Source: DATFYI01 sp035315125
Lineage (GTDB): Bacteria; Chloroflexota; Anaerolineae; Anaerolineales; Anaerolineaceae
Reading direction: 5' to 3'
NCBI GenBank assembly: GCA_035315125.1
Contig: DATFYI010000209.1
Span: 1 to 44,392 of the forward strand
DNA: 44,392 bases
Below the pieces are notes generated by a model. It did no database searches, was not told the origin of the DNA, and saw only the letters and a program-made list of their open reading frames with translations. Position 1 is the first letter of the stretch, and every line of letters starts with the position of its first letter. The position numbers were made by a program, and so were the translations under genes. Of the stretch, positions 1-9,012 are shown in pieces.

Positions 1-1314
1 ATTTTAGTTCGTTCATTGGGTGAAGCACGAAACACTGCTTACAAAGGTGTTGTTCGACCAGTAGAAGGCACTATTTTAACAGTTGCAAAAGATGTCGCCT
101 CAGCCGCCGAAGAAGCCTTAAAACAAACTTCTGATTTGCGCATCATTTTGGGAAAAATAGTTGATGCTGCTGATAAATCAGTAGAGCGCACGCCTGAGTT
201 ACTGCCAATTTTAAAACAGGCGGGTGTGGTAGATTCGGGTGGAAAGGGCCTTTTCTTTATTTTTGATGGAATGAACCGCTACCTGAATGGGCAACCCCTG
301 GAGACAGTTATTGCCAAAGTCCAACCCATATCTTCAATGAACATGAAAGAAACAATGGAAACAATTGAACCCGGCCAAGATTATGAAGTCGTTGTCGATT
401 TCAAGCCTAATTCACCATTGGATATGAACCGGTTTTATAACGACTTATCACAGATGGGTACTTCTATTCAGATTGGGGAAGGCGATGGTATGTACAGAAT
501 GCATATCCATGTGCCAACTGACAAACGGTACGAACCAATCGATTACGCCATGGGAATAGGAACAATCACAAAAGTTGCTATGGAAAACCTGGTTGCTCAA
601 GTTGCAGATCAGGAAGAGAAATCTTCACCCAATCTAAGCCTGCCACCTGTTGAGCTCGGGCATATAGCTGTTGTTGCTGTTTCACCAGGTTTGGGAATTT
701 CCAGAATATTTGCCAGCCTTGGCGCAAACGCCATCGTCGAAGGTGGCCAAACAATGAACCCAAGCACTGAAGAGATCTTAAAATCGTTTGAAAACCTCCC
801 AACCGATAAAATAATCATTTTGCCAAATAATAAAAATATAATTTTGGCAGCTCAGTCCGCTATCCATATGACTGTAAAAAAAGTTGCTGTCGTGCCAAGC
901 TCATCTGTTCCCCAAGGATTAGAAGCAATGCTTCGATTACTGCCGGATGGGGATTTTGATAATATCGTAAAGGATATGACAGATGCGCTGAAAGATGTTG
1001 ACACCGGTGAAATCACCACTGCCACTCGTTCTATTGAAATCAATGGGGTCAATGTCCAAGAAGGTGAAGTTATCGCGCTGCTTAATGGAAAGCTTGTATT
1101 TTCGGCTAATAATCTTGAAGACGCCTGTCTTGGATTATTGAAAAAAGCAAATGCAGCTGACAAAGAAAGAATCACCTTATTTTACGGCGAAAACGTTTCG
1201 AAAAACATTGTCAACGGTATAGTTGACAAAATTCGCGCAGCCTATCCTACTCATGAGATAGAGCTACACGAAGGGGATCAACCCCATTATCAATTTATCA
1301 TCGCAATCGAATAA
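1..1314 (+). CDS. fakA: FakA/YloV-type fatty acid kinase, 5'-truncated by the window
   Basis: The reading frame is open from base 1, so the start codon lies upstream; about 437 residues are visible of a family usually near 550. The visible start carries the end of a DhaL (dihydroxyacetone-kinase L) domain, with the motif RPVEGTILTV and then DSGGKGLFFIFDG. The remainder is the C-terminal DAK1_2/DegV-like region of YloV/FakA proteins. FakA phosphorylates fatty acids held by a FakB (DegV) protein, feeding exogenous or recycled acyl chains into phospholipid synthesis. The next gene, 2 bp downstream, encodes a DegV protein, which fits a FakAB pair. The ATP-binding motif of the DhaL domain is not visible because of the truncation. 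A TTG at 16 could be mistaken for a start but lies inside the domain. Confidence 0.85.
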   Translation: MLVRSLGEARNTAYKGVVRPVEGTILTVAKDVASAAEEALKQTSDLRIILGKIVDAADKSVERTPELLPILKQAGVVDSGGKGLFFIFDGMNRYLNGQPLETVIAKVQPISSMNMKETMETIEPGQDYEVVVDFKPNSPLDMNRFYNDLSQMGTSIQIGEGDGMYRMHIHVPTDKRYEPIDYAMGIGTITKVAMENLVAQVADQEEKSSPNLSLPPVELGHIAVVAVSPGLGISRIFASLGANAIVEGGQTMNPSTEEILKSFENLPTDKIIILPNNKNIILAAQSAIHMTVKKVAVVPSSSVPQGLEAMLRLLPDGDFDNIVKDMTDALKDVDTGEITTATRSIEINGVNVQEGEVIALLNGKLVFSANNLEDACLGLLKKANAADKERITLFYGENVSKNIVNGIVDKIRAAYPTHEIELHEGDQPHYQFIIAIE

Positions 1315-1316
1315 TT

Positions 1317-2180
1317 ATGAGTTCAATTTGCATCGTTACAGATAGCTCAGCCCAGTTTGCCCAACCCTCATTCCCTGGTAGGAATGTTGTAAAAATTATT
1401 TCACATGACGTTCAAATCAATGGGCATATCTTTCCGGAAGGAGAAGACTTAAAAGCTCAAAATTTGCCCCCTTCCGCGAATAAGGAACTACAGCCTAAAT
1501 TGATCCCGCCATCTCCCGAAATGTTTTACAAGGAATTTTCATCGATCGGTCAAAGCTACGATACAGTCATTGGACTTTTTCTTTCTTCCTCATTAAGTGA
1601 ATGTTATCATAATGCTGCAAAAGCAGCTGCAACACTTCATGGACGCTTCAATGTTCAAACCATCGATTCACAGACCACATCACTGGGTTTGGGCTTGTTG
1701 GTTCAATATGCCGCTGATCTTATCGCAAAAGGCTGTTCACTATCTGATATTGAATTACATATTCGCAGTCAAATACCACAAATTTATGGGGTTTTTTGCA
1801 CTCCAGGATTGACCTATCTGTACTCAAACAAATTTATTGATTATGCCCAAGCAACAATTGGAGAAATGCTTGGATTGCTTCCAATTTTTGCTTTGGAAGA
1901 TGGACAGTTGAGCCCATTAGAAAAGGTCCGAAATCACCGTCACGCCATAGAATTTTTTCAAGAATTTTTAGATGAGTTCGAATCCCTTCAGCATATTGGC
2001 TTTCTTCAGAGCGCTCCGTCAAATACACAAGAAGCTCGTATGCTCAGGGATTATGCACAGGACAGTTTTCCAAAAACGCCATTTACTGAACATACCATCA
2101 ATCTTCCACTTTCGGTTCTTTTTGGGCCACGCAGTATGGGTTTAATCGTGGTTGAAGCGCATGGTCGTCAACGCCATTAA
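1317..2180 (+). CDS. DegV family (FakB-like) fatty-acid-binding protein
   Basis: 287 residues, the usual DegV length. The N-terminal VTDSSAQF (residues 7-14) matches the DegV opening motif, and FLSSSLSECY (about 88-97) corresponds to the family SSxLSGTY loop. DegV/FakB proteins bind a fatty acid and present it to FakA for phosphorylation; the fakA homologue ends 2 bp upstream, so the two are almost surely co-translated. Oddities: the TSxP-type segment reads LIPPSP (62-67), without the Thr, and the C-terminal HxGPG motif reads LFGPRS (268-273), without the His. From memory these Thr and His positions help hold the fatty-acid carboxylate in studied FakB proteins, so the ligand or binding mode may differ here. 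The family is secure; the substrate is not. Confidence 0.85.
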   Translation: MSSICIVTDSSAQFAQPSFPGRNVVKIISHDVQINGHIFPEGEDLKAQNLPPSANKELQPKLIPPSPEMFYKEFSSIGQSYDTVIGLFLSSSLSECYHNAAKAAATLHGRFNVQTIDSQTTSLGLGLLVQYAADLIAKGCSLSDIELHIRSQIPQIYGVFCTPGLTYLYSNKFIDYAQATIGEMLGLLPIFALEDGQLSPLEKVRNHRHAIEFFQEFLDEFESLQHIGFLQSAPSNTQEARMLRDYAQDSFPKTPFTEHTINLPLSVLFGPRSMGLIVVEAHGRQRH

Positions 2181-2198
2181 TTGGGGTAAAATATCTCC

Positions 2199-4721
2199 AT
2201 GCCTTCATCGATAGATAAACTTATAAAATTCTTTAAACTAGAAGCAGAACGTGGATATGATAATCGGGCTGTCGTGGGCGGCCTGGAAAAAGTTATACCA
2301 ATTTGGGAAAAAGAATCGCAGGCCGACCATTTGGAAGAGACATTGATCAAATCCGTTTCTGCCAGATTGAGTGAATACCGGGATCTCGATCCTAAAACTC
2401 GATCGGAAACAATCAAACAATTAACCGATATTCTTTATCATACAAATATTCCAGAGAAAATTGACAATCCAAACACCACACAATCTGAAAAGCAATTAGC
2501 CGGTAACACAATCAAGCAGGTTTCCTCCTCACAGTCAATTCCTGCAAGAACACAACCAGGAGCAACTGATCCAGGTTCTAGAAATCGAATTCCAAATGGC
2601 TCAACTCCACGATTTCAGGATTTGCCGGCTGCCTCTGGTCTCAATGCTCCATTGACAGTTTTACCGGGTGTCGGTCCACGATATGCCCAAATATTACACA
2701 CGATTGGGCTGGATACTTTGGGCGACCTTTTATATTATTTTCCTCGCCGCTATGATGATTACAGCTCAATGAAACCAATTAACCGGCTGGCTTATGGGGA
2801 AGAGGTCACCGTTATCGGCACTGTCCAGAGTTCGCAAACTCGTCCAATTCGTGGTGGCCAGTCACAGTTGACAGAAGCCGTAGTTAGTGACGGCACTGGC
2901 TACTTGCGTTTAACCTGGTTCAATCAACCCTGGATTGCAAACAAGCTTTCTCAAGGTACACAGGTCACTTTATCAGGGAAAGTTGACATGTATCTGGGTC
3001 GTTTGGTGATGACCAACCCAGACATGGAGCCGGTAGAACAAGCACATCTTCATACTAATCGGATTACTCCAATATACCCCTTAACCTCACGAATCACTCA
3101 ACATTGGTTACGCCGGATCATGTTTCAAACTGTCGGATTTTGGGCTCAACGTATACCGGATTACATTCCCGAATCAATTCGAAAACAAGTCGGCCTGATT
3201 GACCTTCCCACTGCATTGTATCAAATCCATTTCCCTGACTCCCAGGAGAAGCTAAAAATCGCTAGGAACCGGCTGGCGTTTGACGAAATCTTCTTGCTCC
3301 AACTGGGAGTTCTTAAACAAAAACAATCCTGGCAATCTGCGGTAGCCAACAAATACGAAGTTACCGATGATTGGTTCAAACAGCAAATTGGTAGATTACA
3401 TTTTACTTTGACTGGTGCACAACATCGAGCGCTAATGGATGTTCGAGCTGATCTGGGTTCTGGTCGTCCAATGAACCGTCTTTTGCAAGGTGATGTCGGC
3501 TCAGGTAAGACCGTTATTGCTGTTATGGCTATTAATATCATTACCAGTCATCATGCGCAGGCTGCATTTATGGCGCCAACCAGTATTCTAGCAGATCAAC
3601 ATTACAAGAGTATGCTGAAATTATTAGTAGAACCAATCGATGAATTCGAGGCGCCTCTCAAACCAGATGAGATTGGTTTATTGCTCGGGGATACTCCTGA
3701 TACTGAAAAAAATCGTATTCGAGCCGGACTTTCCGATGGAAGCATCAAATTGGTAATCGGAACTCATGCCCTGATCGAGGACCCAGTCATCTTTAAGTGC
3801 TTGCAGCTTGTCATTGTTGATGAACAGCATCGCTTCGGTGTAGCTCAACGTGCTACCCTGCGGTCCAAAGGCGAAAATCCACATCTAATGGTCATGACAG
3901 CTACTCCGATCCCCCGTTCGCTAGCATTAACCGTTTATGGCGACTTGGATCTTACGGTAATGGATGAAATGCCTGAAGGTCGTTTACCAATAGAGACTCA
4001 CATCCTTCATCCACTGGAAAGGGAACGTGCTTATAACCTGATTCGTTCTCAAGTTCAGGAAGGTCACCAGGCATTCATCATTTATCCGCTTGTGGAAAAT
4101 GGTGATGATGACCAGGTTTCCGAATTCAAAGCGGCAGTGGATGAACACACTCGTTTGCAAAAAGATATTTTCCCGAAATTAAAGCTTGGACTCCTGCATG
4201 GTCGGCTCAGACCAGAGGAAAAAGATGATGTTATGGCCCGCTTTAGAGATGGAGATTATCAGGTTTTAGTTTCCACTTCCGTGGTCGAGGTAGGTGTTGA
4301 TATTCCGAACGCTACAATTATGCTTGTCGAAGGGGCTAACCGCTTTGGCCTATCTCAATTACACCAATTCCGGGGCAGAGTCGGGCGAAGCCAGATAAAG
4401 TCCTTTTGTCTTCTGATTCCGGAAACAGAAGATGCCCTCGAAAATGAACGTCTGGCTGTAATGGCTGAAACGACAGATGGTTTTGTATTGGCTGAACGCG
4501 ACCTCGAGCAACGGGGTCCAGGTGATTTCCTGGGCACTCGTCAGGCCGGTTACTCTGAACTAAAAATGGCATCTTTAACAGACGTTAGATTGATTGAAAA
4601 AGCTCGTAATCAGGCCCTGGCTATTTTCGAACAAGATCCAGAATTAGCAGAAACCGGCCACAAAGCGCTTGCAAAAATGGTGACTCGATTCTGGGGCGGT
4701 GGTAAAGGAGATATAAGTTAA
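2199..4721 (+). CDS. recG: ATP-dependent DNA helicase RecG
   Basis: 840 residues, longer than the roughly 690 of E. coli RecG because of an N-terminal extension of about 145 residues, as in some other deep-branching bacteria. The wedge region starts at LPGVGPRYAQIL (about 152) and includes YFPRRYDDYS. The helicase core has Walker A GDVGSGKT (about 431-438), the DExH-equivalent DEQHRFG (about 541) and the motif III sequence MTATPIPRSLA. The C-terminal QLHQFRGRVGRS and the TRQAG segment are RecG hallmarks. The protein remodels stalled replication forks and branched DNA. The start ATG lies 18 bp after the DegV stop and coaD begins 2 bp after the RecG stop, so fakA-degV-recG-coaD reads as one operon. 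Confidence 0.96.
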   Translation: MPSSIDKLIKFFKLEAERGYDNRAVVGGLEKVIPIWEKESQADHLEETLIKSVSARLSEYRDLDPKTRSETIKQLTDILYHTNIPEKIDNPNTTQSEKQLAGNTIKQVSSSQSIPARTQPGATDPGSRNRIPNGSTPRFQDLPAASGLNAPLTVLPGVGPRYAQILHTIGLDTLGDLLYYFPRRYDDYSSMKPINRLAYGEEVTVIGTVQSSQTRPIRGGQSQLTEAVVSDGTGYLRLTWFNQPWIANKLSQGTQVTLSGKVDMYLGRLVMTNPDMEPVEQAHLHTNRITPIYPLTSRITQHWLRRIMFQTVGFWAQRIPDYIPESIRKQVGLIDLPTALYQIHFPDSQEKLKIARNRLAFDEIFLLQLGVLKQKQSWQSAVANKYEVTDDWFKQQIGRLHFTLTGAQHRALMDVRADLGSGRPMNRLLQGDVGSGKTVIAVMAINIITSHHAQAAFMAPTSILADQHYKSMLKLLVEPIDEFEAPLKPDEIGLLLGDTPDTEKNRIRAGLSDGSIKLVIGTHALIEDPVIFKCLQLVIVDEQHRFGVAQRATLRSKGENPHLMVMTATPIPRSLALTVYGDLDLTVMDEMPEGRLPIETHILHPLERERAYNLIRSQVQEGHQAFIIYPLVENGDDDQVSEFKAAVDEHTRLQKDIFPKLKLGLLHGRLRPEEKDDVMARFRDGDYQVLVSTSVVEVGVDIPNATIMLVEGANRFGLSQLHQFRGRVGRSQIKSFCLLIPETEDALENERLAVMAETTDGFVLAERDLEQRGPGDFLGTRQAGYSELKMASLTDVRLIEKARNQALAIFEQDPELAETGHKALAKMVTRFWGGGKGDIS

Positions 4722-4723
4722 CC

Positions 4724-5248
4724 ATGGTACGCGCCCTTTTCCCAGGTACATTTGATCCAATCCATTATGGTCATGTCGATATTGCTCGGCGTACTGCACG
4801 CATATTTGATGAGGTAGTCGTCGCAGTCTATGATCGACCGCTTAAAAATTTATTGTTTTCACCGGAAGAACGTCTTAAATTGGTTTGTATAACCTTTGAG
4901 AATGATCCTAAAATCAAAGTGGTGGGTTACAGTGGCCTGACGGTTGAATATTGTAAAAAGATTGACGCTCAGGTAATCGTACGGGGACTGCGTGTTTTTT
5001 CTGACTTTGAACATGAATTCCGTATGGCTTTAGCTAATTACCGTTTAAAACCAGAAATTGAAGTTGTCGCGCTCATAACTCACGAAGAACATACTTTTCT
5101 GTCTTCAACCACTGTCCGAGAGATTGCCTCTCTTGGTGGTGACGTCACAAGTATGGTTCCACCTCACGTATCAGAAGCCCTTAAGAAGCGCTTTCGTGAA
5201 TTAGGTGAAGGTCAAACCCTTGTACAAGTAACATCTTTACGCGATTAA
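4724..5248 (+). CDS. coaD: Phosphopantetheine adenylyltransferase
   Basis: 174 residues, slightly longer than the usual 160. The nucleotidyltransferase motif GTFDPIHYGH (residues 8-17) supplies the two catalytic-site histidines H14 and H17. VRGLRVFSDFEHEF and the later SSTTVREIASLGGDV followed by VPPHV are CoaD-specific segments. The enzyme transfers AMP to 4'-phosphopantetheine to give dephospho-CoA, the penultimate step of CoA synthesis, in the cytoplasm. It begins 2 bp after recG, and the GGTGGTAAAGGAG sequence at the end of recG is its likely ribosome binding site. The identification is secure. Confidence 0.96.
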   Translation: MVRALFPGTFDPIHYGHVDIARRTARIFDEVVVAVYDRPLKNLLFSPEERLKLVCITFENDPKIKVVGYSGLTVEYCKKIDAQVIVRGLRVFSDFEHEFRMALANYRLKPEIEVVALITHEEHTFLSSTTVREIASLGGDVTSMVPPHVSEALKKRFRELGEGQTLVQVTSLRD

Positions 5249-5325
5249 CCTGTATACTTTAACTCAACTATTTATAATGGCATTTATATTGCAACCATGT
5301 TGAGCATGTTTTTGCGGAGGGTGGT

Positions 5326-5790
5326 ATGGATATTTTGCATCTAGTTGATCGTCTCGAAGAACTCTTCAATGAGAGTCGATCCATCCCGTTTACCCATAGT
5401 GTTGTTGTGGATGAAGACCGCATGCTCGACATTATCGATCAGATGCGGGTCTCAATTCCTGAAGAAATTAAAAAGGCCCAACAGTTGTTGGCTCAACGCG
5501 ATCGCTTACTCGCCCAGGCACAGGAAGAAGCCAATCGAACGATATCGCTGGCTCGCGAGAAAAGTGAGCAGATTGTTGAACGTGATTCGATTGTTCAATC
5601 CGCTCAAACGCGGGCAGAGCAAATTGTAGCTCAGGCACGAATAGAATCGGAAGCCACCAAACACGAAGCAGACGTTTATGTATTAGATTCGCTCAGTAAA
5701 ATTGAAATGGAACTGGACCGCTCACTTACTCAAGTAAGAAACGGTATCCGAGCACTTCAAAACGAAAAACAAACTCAACAACAAAAGTAA
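5326..5790 (+). CDS. SepIVA/DivIVA-like coiled-coil protein
   Basis: 154 residues with a good Shine-Dalgarno (GGAGG near 5316). Residues 1-45 form a small head (MDILHLVDRLEELF, then a VVDEDRMLDIIDQMR stretch). Residues 46-115 are a charged, Ala/Gln-rich coiled coil, and residues 113-145 form a second helix starting HEADVYVLDSLSKIE. The head pattern and the terminal DVYV..L motif resemble, from memory, mycobacterial SepIVA, a DivIVA-like septation factor. The protein may therefore organise envelope growth or division. No catalytic motif or membrane segment is visible. It lies 77 bp after coaD and could have its own TATAAT-type promoter at 5273-5278, and it ends 9 bp from the convergent lon. 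Other coiled-coil families, such as ATPase b-subunit-like proteins, remain possible. Confidence 0.6.
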   Translation: MDILHLVDRLEELFNESRSIPFTHSVVVDEDRMLDIIDQMRVSIPEEIKKAQQLLAQRDRLLAQAQEEANRTISLAREKSEQIVERDSIVQSAQTRAEQIVAQARIESEATKHEADVYVLDSLSKIEMELDRSLTQVRNGIRALQNEKQTQQQK

Positions 5791-5799
5791 GCCAGGGGG

Positions 5800-8319
5800 T
5801 TATTCGATAGATCCTTTTTCACCCTCAGACTGATGTTCTGCCTCGGGTTTTTCTTCTTTACCGTGAGTACGTTTATGTCGGCTTGATTTGCCTTCCGTTG
5901 TTGGATGTAGGGCAACTTCAATTACTTGATCCATGTGGACAACCGGGATAATCTTGAGGTCATCCCTTACTTTTTTGGGAACATCCACTAAATCTTTCAA
6001 ATTTCTTTCTGGCAAGATTATCGTTTTTAGACCAGCTCGATGAGCGGCTAATATTTTTTCGCGCAATCCACCAACTGGTAACACCCGTCCTCGTAAAGTG
6101 ATTTCCCCGGTCATACCAACATCTTTGTAGATCTCTCTTTCAGTAAATGCTGAAATTAGAGCAGTGGCTATCGTTATGCCGGCGCTTGGGCCATCTTTTG
6201 GGATGGCCCCTTCAGGGATATGAATATGAACGTCGAGACGTTCAAAGACTTCTGGATTAATATCAAAATCACGTGCCTTCGATTTCAAGTAAGATAAAGC
6301 AGCTTGTGCAGATTCCTGCATCACATCACCGATTTGGCCCGTTATTTGCAAGTTACCTTTACCTTCTAAAATCAAGATCTCTACCGGCATGATTTCACCG
6401 CCACTCTCGGTCCATGCAATCGCTGTTGCTACACCAACCTCGTCTTTCCGCTCTGCCTCTGTCATAAAGAACTGGGGCGGTCCCAGGAATGTTTCAACAG
6501 TTGCATATCCCAACCTAGTTGGAAAGTGTTTTTTCTCGGATTTCATCCGCGCCACTTTACGGCACATTCTTCCGATTTCGCGTTCTAGATTGCGTACGCC
6601 AGCTTCGTAGGTATATTCACGGATGATCCGTTGTACAGCTTGATCTAAAACTTTAACCTCGTTTGTTTCAAGGCCAGTCTCTTCAAGCTGCCTGGGGATA
6701 AGAAACCGTCGAGCGATTTCTATCTTTTCTTCCTCGATATACCCCGGAAATTCTATAACTTCCATTCGATCTAGCAATGCTGGTGGTATTGTACCAATAG
6801 AGTTCGCAGTAGTAATAAACATAACCTTGGATAAATCATAAGCAAGTTCGAGATAATGGTCAGAAAAAGCAAAATTCTGTTCCGGATCTAATACCTCCAA
6901 CAATGCAGCAGCCGGATCTCCCCGAAAATCAGCACCCAGTTTATCCACTTCATCTAACATAAACAATGGATTGATTGACCCGGCTCGACGCATCGTTTGT
7001 AAGATCCGACCTGGTAATGCCCCAATATATGTTCGGCGGTGTCCCCGGATTTCCGCTTCATCCCGAACTCCACCCAATGAAAGTCTCACAAACTTACGGC
7101 CCAATGCTTCCGAAATCGAGCGACCAAGAGAAGTCTTACCGGTTCCAGGCGGACCCACAAAACACAAGATTGGTTGCCGGGCACGTTTAGGTTTCAAGCT
7201 ACGGACTGCGATGTATTCCAGGATACGGTCTTTGGCACGACCCAATCCGTAATGATATTGATCCAGTACGCGTGCGGCATGTCGCACGTCCAGGTTGTCC
7301 TCAGTCGCGAACGCCCAGGGTAGTTCCAATATCCAATCCAGATAATTCCGAAGAATTCCAACCTCAGGAGCCATAGAGGGCATTTGCGCCAATCGTTCCA
7401 CTTCTTTAAATGCCTGAGCTCTCACTTCATCTGGCAATGGTGATTGTGTAACTTTTTCCCGTAGTTCGGCAACCTCACGTGTCCAAATATCACCCTCGCC
7501 TAATTCAGTTTGAATGGCTTTCATTTGTTCACGCAGGTAAAATTCGCGTTGGCTCCGGTCGACTTCACTTTGAACGCGTGTCTGAATCTCGTCCTCTAAT
7601 TGCAGCACATCGAGTTCTTGAGCCAGTAGCCAATTAACTCTTTTTAACCGGTCTTGCGGATCGGACATTAATAACAGTCCTTGACGCTCTTTCAGTGGAA
7701 GTGAGATCGCAGTTGCAACCATATCAGCCAACCAACCTGGCTCGGTGATGTTCAAAGAGAAAAGATGAGCTTCGTCGGGCAGGCTTCTATCTAACTGAAC
7801 GCAGCGTTCAAAAAGGTCGCGAGATGTCCGCATTAGTGCGTCTGTCTGGCGATCGACATCTGTTGGTTCCTCAATTGGGCGAGCACGCACTCGGAAAAAA
7901 GGTTCAAGTTGTGTAAACTCAACAATTTCGACACGCCGACGTCCTTGAACTAAAGCCGAATTATTTCCATCCGGCATATTCAATAAGCGCCCTACTGCCA
8001 GCTCAACACCAAGAGGTAAAAAATCTTCAGGCTTGGGAGTCTCGACTTCGGCATCTCGCTGTACCAAAGCGATCATGGTCTGGTAGTTGAATTGAGCTTC
8101 TTGGATAGCAAGTAAATTCGGCCCAGGGGTAATAAAAATCGGGGAAATCATGTGCGGAAATACCACTATGTCTCTTAAGACAAGCACAGCAAGGTCAATC
8201 AGGCCTTCTTCATCTGGCTCACCGTCCGGAATTCGATACAACTCCTCAGTGCGCTGCTGCAAAGAAGAGGAATAATCCTCCGAGTTTTCTTGCCGGGGGA
8301 ACCACTCGTCCGACTTCAT
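5800..8319 (-). CDS. lon: ATP-dependent protease Lon
   Basis: 839 residues. An N-terminal LON substrate-binding domain occupies about residues 35-240. It is followed by the AAA+ module with Walker A GPPGTGKT (about 388-395) and Walker B LFMLDEVDKLG. The C-terminal Ser-Lys protease domain has PKDGPSAG with S712, and K755 in GGLREKIL; the 43-residue spacing equals that of E. coli Lon. The protein degrades misfolded and regulatory proteins in the cytoplasm. The ATG is preceded by AAAGGA on the minus strand. The tail (about 805-839) is highly charged, rich in His, Lys and Glu. The gene appears monocistronic, with a promoter and an 8-bp dyad upstream that suggest regulation. Confidence 0.97.
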   Translation of the reverse strand: MKSDEWFPRQENSEDYSSSLQQRTEELYRIPDGEPDEEGLIDLAVLVLRDIVVFPHMISPIFITPGPNLLAIQEAQFNYQTMIALVQRDAEVETPKPEDFLPLGVELAVGRLLNMPDGNNSALVQGRRRVEIVEFTQLEPFFRVRARPIEEPTDVDRQTDALMRTSRDLFERCVQLDRSLPDEAHLFSLNITEPGWLADMVATAISLPLKERQGLLLMSDPQDRLKRVNWLLAQELDVLQLEDEIQTRVQSEVDRSQREFYLREQMKAIQTELGEGDIWTREVAELREKVTQSPLPDEVRAQAFKEVERLAQMPSMAPEVGILRNYLDWILELPWAFATEDNLDVRHAARVLDQYHYGLGRAKDRILEYIAVRSLKPKRARQPILCFVGPPGTGKTSLGRSISEALGRKFVRLSLGGVRDEAEIRGHRRTYIGALPGRILQTMRRAGSINPLFMLDEVDKLGADFRGDPAAALLEVLDPEQNFAFSDHYLELAYDLSKVMFITTANSIGTIPPALLDRMEVIEFPGYIEEEKIEIARRFLIPRQLEETGLETNEVKVLDQAVQRIIREYTYEAGVRNLEREIGRMCRKVARMKSEKKHFPTRLGYATVETFLGPPQFFMTEAERKDEVGVATAIAWTESGGEIMPVEILILEGKGNLQITGQIGDVMQESAQAALSYLKSKARDFDINPEVFERLDVHIHIPEGAIPKDGPSAGITIATALISAFTEREIYKDVGMTGEITLRGRVLPVGGLREKILAAHRAGLKTIILPERNLKDLVDVPKKVRDDLKIIPVVHMDQVIEVALHPTTEGKSSRHKRTHGKEEKPEAEHQSEGEKGSIE

Positions 8320-8410
8320 GATGATGAATCCTTTCTATTTCACAAGCCGTGTGATTTCCACTCTGACTTGGCCGGCTTGATGTCTGTTTAATTACACAAT
8401 TTCTACAAAC

Positions 8411-8440
8411 TATCGCAAAAGAAAGTATTTAATTGCGATA
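8411..8440 (-). promoter_or_regulatory. Dyad TATCGCAA-N14-TTGCGATA upstream of lon
   Basis: A perfect 8-bp inverted repeat with arms 8411-8418 and 8433-8440. It overlaps the proposed -10 element of the lon promoter and extends over the expected start site, where a repressor would act. It does not match the CIRCE, HAIR or CtsR consensus as I know them. The dyad is seen; the operator role is inferred. Confidence 0.45.
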
Positions 8441-8465
8441 TACCTTATCGGGTTGCCAATTTCAA
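8437..8465 (-). promoter_or_regulatory. Putative sigma-70-type promoter of lon
   Basis: Minus strand: TTGAAA (8465-8460), 17-bp spacer, TATATC (8442-8437). This would start transcription near 8430 and leave a leader of about 110 nt before the lon ATG at 8319. Confidence 0.45.
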
Positions 8466-8527
8466 ATTATTGCTTCTGCACCAGTTAATTTCCAGAATAA
8501 CTAAAAATGTGCCGTTGACTCGAAATA

Positions 8528-8556
8528 TTGACTTTGATAGTTTCATTAAATAATAA
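8528..8556 (+). promoter_or_regulatory. Candidate promoter for the DUF503/SDR genes
   Basis: TTGACT (8528-8533), 17-bp spacer, TAATAA (8551-8556). The -35 is good and the -10 is weak. It lies about 150 bp before the DUF503 start, and other starts are possible in this AT-rich stretch. Confidence 0.3.
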
Positions 8557-8705
8557 TCTAATTTTACCAGTTTATTGACATCCCTGTTATCAAAACGGAC
8601 GTTTGCAACGGCCAAAATAAAATATCCGGAAAGTGTTTGGATGGATCGGTCAGGATTGACGTTTTAGCTTTGATCAGTTACATTTAGATCACAATCATAA
8701 AAGAG

Positions 8706-8990
8706 ATGTCAATTGGAATCTTGACCCTTCACTTTTTTATTCCTGGCTGCACTTCGCTAAAGGAAAAGCGTAGCTATATCAAACCTGTTTTGGCGCGTTT
8801 GCATCGCGTATTTAATGTTTCAGTAGCTGAAATAGGCTGTCAAGATATGTGGCAAGAAACTGTCATCGCATGTGCTCTTATTAGTACTGATTCTGGCTAC
8901 ACGCAAAGAACACTCCAACAGGTAATTGGGTTCGCTGAAAATAATTGGCCCAACCTGGAATTACTCGAGCAGCGTATTGAGCTTGTGTAA
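8706..8990 (+). CDS. YlxP-like DUF503 family protein
   Basis: 94 residues, the normal length. It has the family signature SLKEKRSYIKPVLARL (residues 17-32), then FNVSVAEIGCQDMW (36-49) and a C-terminal alternating strand ending EQRIELV. DUF503 (YlxP) proteins are small ferredoxin-like-fold proteins often coded near rbfA/infB. Their function is unestablished, although a link to ribosome assembly has been suggested from neighbourhoods. Here the gene is away from infB and lies 22 bp before an SDR gene, with which it probably shares a transcript. A weak AAAAGAG precedes the ATG. The family assignment is firm; the role is unknown. Confidence 0.85.
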   Translation: MSIGILTLHFFIPGCTSLKEKRSYIKPVLARLHRVFNVSVAEIGCQDMWQETVIACALISTDSGYTQRTLQQVIGFAENNWPNLELLEQRIELV

Positions 8991-9012
8991 TCCTAAAAGG
9001 AAGGATGATAAA

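Larger units (their letters stand above)
8320..8705. other. Divergent intergenic region between lon and the DUF503 gene
   Basis: 386 bp, AT-rich, with no credible gene. It holds the proposed lon promoter and dyad in its left half, and a candidate plus-strand promoter at 8528-8556 in its right half. I see no RNA gene or intrinsic terminator in it. Confidence 0.7.

Noticed and set aside
8926..9012. N-terminal extension of the SDR gene from a GTG
   Set aside because: It overlaps the DUF503 gene and lacks homology; the ATG at 9013 has AAGGAAGG upstream.
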